Source: Actinomycetota bacterium
GTDB taxonomy: Bacteria > Actinomycetota > Coriobacteriia > Coriobacteriales > RUG844
Assembly: GCA_013335845.1 (NCBI GenBank)
Contig: JAAXUU010000062.1
Location: forward strand, 1-7,137
Direction of reading: 5' to 3'
DNA: 7,137 bases
Shown here piece after piece: positions 6,719-7,137 of the stretch. How positions within the stretch are numbered: the stretch's first letter is position 1; each line of letters starts with the position of its first letter. Position numbers and translations under genes: made by a program. Below the pieces are notes generated by a model. It had not been told where the DNA came from, searched no databases, and worked only from the letters and a program-made list of their open reading frames with translations.

Positions 6719-7137
6719 TTCAGGGTAAAGCGGATGCGCGAGGAGAATAGCTTCCACCTTCGCACACACATCGGACATAATGGACGCGTCAGTATGGTTG
6801 AATAATGTATACGCGATAAGTTCGCCTATCAACTCAGCTTCGTCCCCATCGATTCCACGCGTGGTCATCGCGGCCATACCGAGTCTGATTCCGCTCGCCA
6901 CAGATGGCGAAAGCTTCTCATTGGGGATGGTGTTCTTGTTGCATGTGATACCCACCGCATCGAGTATATGCTCGGCATCTTTACCGGTGATGTTCGCCGG
7001 GGTGAGATCGACGAGGCACAGGTGATTATCGGTTCCGCCCGAAACCAAGCGCAATCCACCGTCGATCATGCCCTTGCCGAGCCGCGCGGAATTGATGACC
7101 GTCTGCTTGGCATACTCGCTGAACTCCGGTTTTAGGG
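6710..7137 (-). CDS. glyA: Serine hydroxymethyltransferase, GlyA (partial, N-terminus beyond window edge)
   Basis: The last 141 complete codons of the PLP enzyme that converts serine plus tetrahydrofolate to glycine and 5,10-methylene-THF. The frame is open to the right-hand edge, so the start, the PLP-lysine motif and most of the large domain are outside. Visible C-terminal landmarks: LKPEFSEYAKQTVINSARL, then RLVSGGTDNHLCLVDL, NKNTIPNE, and SPSVASGIRLG, whose Arg (codon 6886-6884) matches the substrate-carboxylate-binding Arg363 of E. coli. TTRGIDGDEAELIGELIAY then leads to the terminal helix. The usual GTPAMTTRG appears as GMAAMTTRG, a small departure next to this conserved arginine. The stop is followed by 45 nt before the dCMP deaminase. 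Confidence 0.97.
   Translation of the reverse strand, partial: LKPEFSEYAKQTVINSARLGKGMIDGGLRLVSGGTDNHLCLVDLTPANITGKDAEHILDAVGITCNKNTIPNEKLSPSVASGIRLGMAAMTTRGIDGDEAELIGELIAYTLFNHTDASIMSDVCAKVEAILLAHPLYPELG

Overview
This is an ordinary bacterial core-metabolism region in which every gene lies on the minus strand. Transcription order runs from high to low coordinates: the C-terminal part of glyA (serine hydroxymethyltransferase), a ComEB-type dCMP deaminase, a WecA/TagO-type undecaprenyl-phosphate sugar-1-phosphate transferase, a small AtpI-like membrane protein, and then the F1Fo ATP synthase genes atpB (a), atpE (c), atpF (b), atpH (delta), atpA (alpha) and the first 222 codons of atpG (gamma). 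atpD and atpC would be expected beyond the low-coordinate edge. I find no RNA gene, mobile element, CRISPR array or phage sequence.

The likely source is a Gram-positive-type anaerobe or facultative bacterium, perhaps an actinobacterium of the class Coriobacteriia. The reasons are the linkage of glyA, a dCMP deaminase and a WecA-like gene to the atp operon, strong AGGAGG-type ribosome binding sites, frequent GTG/TTG starts, and a b subunit whose SEEGGES...LIP segment resembles actinobacterial b subunits. The taxonomic call is inference from memory, not from a search.

Layout: 1-666 atpG (3' end missing), 675-2240 atpA, 2241-2810 atpH, 2800-3426 atpF, 3481-3678 atpE, 3679-3770 a/c intercistronic region with hairpins, 3771-4568 atpB, 4595-4894 atpI-like, 4895-5087 structured gap, 5088-6209 wecA-like, 6209-6664 dCMP deaminase, 6665-6709 short gap with hairpins, 6710-7137 glyA (5' end missing). 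Spacing is very tight from atpF to atpG (11-bp overlap, direct abutment, 8-bp gap), which suggests translational coupling. The genes for the membrane sector are separated by longer gaps.

The ATP synthase genes encode one membrane complex: a and c form the proton path, b and delta the stator, alpha and gamma parts of the F1 head and rotor. The upstream genes supply one-carbon units (glyA), dUMP for thymidylate (dCMP deaminase) and the first lipid-linked step of cell-wall or surface glycan synthesis (wecA-like). I see no wholly new system. The points most worth a second look are the fold-prone 193-nt gap before the atp genes, the hairpins ahead of atpE, the signal-peptide-like N-terminus of subunit b, a roughly 12-residue insertion in alpha beside Walker B, and the use of non-ATG starts in all three Fo genes.
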